Notes under the pieces: generated by a model
The model's input: only the letters and a program-made list of their open reading frames with translations
Told to the model about the DNA's origin: nothing
Databases searched by the model: none
Shown: positions 5,072 through 5,721 of the stretch, in pieces
How the letters are laid out: the number at the start of each line of letters is the position of its first letter
Numbering within the stretch: the stretch's first letter is position 1
Translations under genes and position numbers: made by a program
Assembly: GCA_030667105.1 (NCBI GenBank)
Contig: DAOUWN010000160.1
Location: 1-5,721 of the forward strand
Length of the DNA stretch: 5,721 nt
Source of the DNA: Deltaproteobacteria bacterium
GTDB taxonomy: Bacteria > Desulfobacterota > Desulfobacteria > C00003060
Direction: 5' to 3'

Positions 5072-5721
5072 TTGTCCGAAGAATCGATCATTGAAAAATT
5101 GGCCCTTTCCTACGGGATCGAGCCGGAATACATCGACAACTGGGGGAGCGTCCACCGAACCCCTGTGGACACCAAGAAAAAGATTCTCAGGGCGAGGGGG
5201 GTCTTGGCTGATGACACGAGCCAGGCGAAGGAGGCGTGGCGTTCCCGGCTGGAGGGCAAGTGGTGTCGTCTTGCCGAACCTACGATCGTGGCTAATCTTT
5301 ATGACCTTCCAAGGAAACTCATTTTTCAGGTACCTGTGGGCCGGGAAGAGATACGGAGCGAGGGCCTTGATGTTTGTCTAGCCATCACTGATGAACAGGA
5401 TGTGACACAAAACATTTCTTACACTCAAAAGGACTTGTCTTTTTCCGACTCCATAAGCCTGGCCGGCAAGGTTTGTCATAGATGGAGCTTGCCCTTCCCA
5501 CAACTCGATGCTCTCGGGTATTACCGGTTTCATCTGTCAGTGACAACGGGAGACTTCCATGAGTCGCAGACCATATCTGTAGCCATATGTCCTGATAAAA
5601 CTTACGTCCCGCCTGCGTTACAGGAAGGCGGGCGTACTGCCGGTATTGCCATAAGCCTTTACGGGGTCCGTTCCGAGAGGAACTGGGGAATCGGAGATTT
5701 TGGCGACCTGAAAAAGATTGT
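5072..5721 (+). CDS. malQ: 4-alpha-glucanotransferase (amylomaltase), N-terminal part; continues beyond window
   Basis: MalQ (GH77) transfers alpha-1,4-glucan segments between maltodextrins, releasing glucose, in cytoplasmic maltodextrin and glycogen turnover. About 216 residues are visible. The N-terminal region has LALSYGIEPEYIDNWG (10-25) and a TKKKILRARGVL segment, typical of the helical start of long MalQ proteins. A beta-rich domain follows, then the entry to the catalytic barrel at residues about 191-216: GIAISLYGVRSERNWGIGDF. The catalytic residues lie beyond the window. No ATG fits. The frame opens after a stop at 5036-5038. I choose the TTG at 5072 because GAAGGG (5061-5066) sits five bases upstream; GTG at 5066 is the main alternative and would add two residues. 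The gene is divergent from rfbC, with a 214-bp structured region between. With the CBM48 protein it points to alpha-glucan storage metabolism in this organism. Confidence 0.9.
   Translation, partial: MSEESIIEKLALSYGIEPEYIDNWGSVHRTPVDTKKKILRARGVLADDTSQAKEAWRSRLEGKWCRLAEPTIVANLYDLPRKLIFQVPVGREEIRSEGLDVCLAITDEQDVTQNISYTQKDLSFSDSISLAGKVCHRWSLPFPQLDALGYYRFHLSVTTGDFHESQTISVAICPDKTYVPPALQEGGRTAGIAISLYGVRSERNWGIGDFGDLKKI
5603..5636. repeat. Imperfect inverted repeat inside malQ sharing a 13-mer with the upstream hairpin
   Basis: TACG, a bulged T, and CCCGCCT (5603-5614) complement AGGCGGGCGTA (5626-5636) around an 11-nt loop. The left arm includes CGTCCCGCCTGCG (5605-5617), which is also found at 4983-4995 in the upstream hairpin. 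It encodes YVPPALQEGGR, which resembles conserved MalQ sequence at this point, so coding constraint may explain it. Confidence 0.4.

Noticed and set aside
5091..5381. Plus-strand 96-codon frame inside malQ
   Set aside because: It is a different frame from the one encoding the MalQ motifs, which runs without interruption through the same bases.
1..5721. Defence island, CRISPR, tRNA, insertion sequence or phage features
   Set aside because: No spaced repeat array, cloverleaf, transposase, terminal repeats or phage-like genes are visible; apart from the regulatory gaps the window is filled with metabolic genes.

Overview
This 5.7 kb window is ordinary-looking bacterial chromosome. It carries seven protein genes, two of them cut by the window edges, and no RNA genes, insertion sequences or CRISPR. 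The gene families (bacterial-type MEP-pathway enzymes, a cofactor-independent phosphoglycerate mutase with a GSSEVGHLN active-site segment, a GT4-type queuosine mannosyltransferase homologue, MalQ, RfbC), the moderate GC content and the strong Shine-Dalgarno sites suggest a Gram-negative bacterium. My best guess is Desulfobacterota (deltaproteobacterial) or a relative. That placement is an inference from protein flavour, not a proven assignment.

Layout, left to right. Positions 1-339 (+) hold the C-terminal part of ispD (MEP cytidylyltransferase). Convergent to it, on the minus strand, are a small stand-alone glycogen-binding (CBM48/AMPK-type) protein with a lysine-rich tail (349-762) and, upstream of that gene, gpmI (855-2408). 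A 226-bp divergent gap with candidate promoters follows. Then come two plus-strand genes with a 24-bp gap: a DUF3524/QTMAN-type glycosyltransferase (2635-3792) and ispF (3817-4293). rfbC (4285-4857, minus) meets ispF tail to tail with a 9-nt overlap. A 214-bp divergent gap (4858-5071) is rich in dyad symmetry, including a strong hairpin and an 18-bp near-perfect palindrome. The window ends inside malQ (5072-5721+, plus).

Functionally the window mixes isoprenoid precursor synthesis (ispD, ispF), lower glycolysis (gpmI), glycogen/maltodextrin handling (CBM48 protein, malQ), dTDP-rhamnose synthesis (rfbC) and a probable tRNA hypermodification enzyme. ispD and ispF, often adjacent or fused in bacteria, are here split by about 3.5 kb of other genes, and the glycosyltransferase next to ispF looks AT-richer than its neighbours. 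The points most worth a second look are the bacterial queuosine-mannosyltransferase homologue, the tailed CBM48 protein with an 11-bp-period Pho-box-like tandem repeat just upstream, and the structured rfbC/malQ divergent region.
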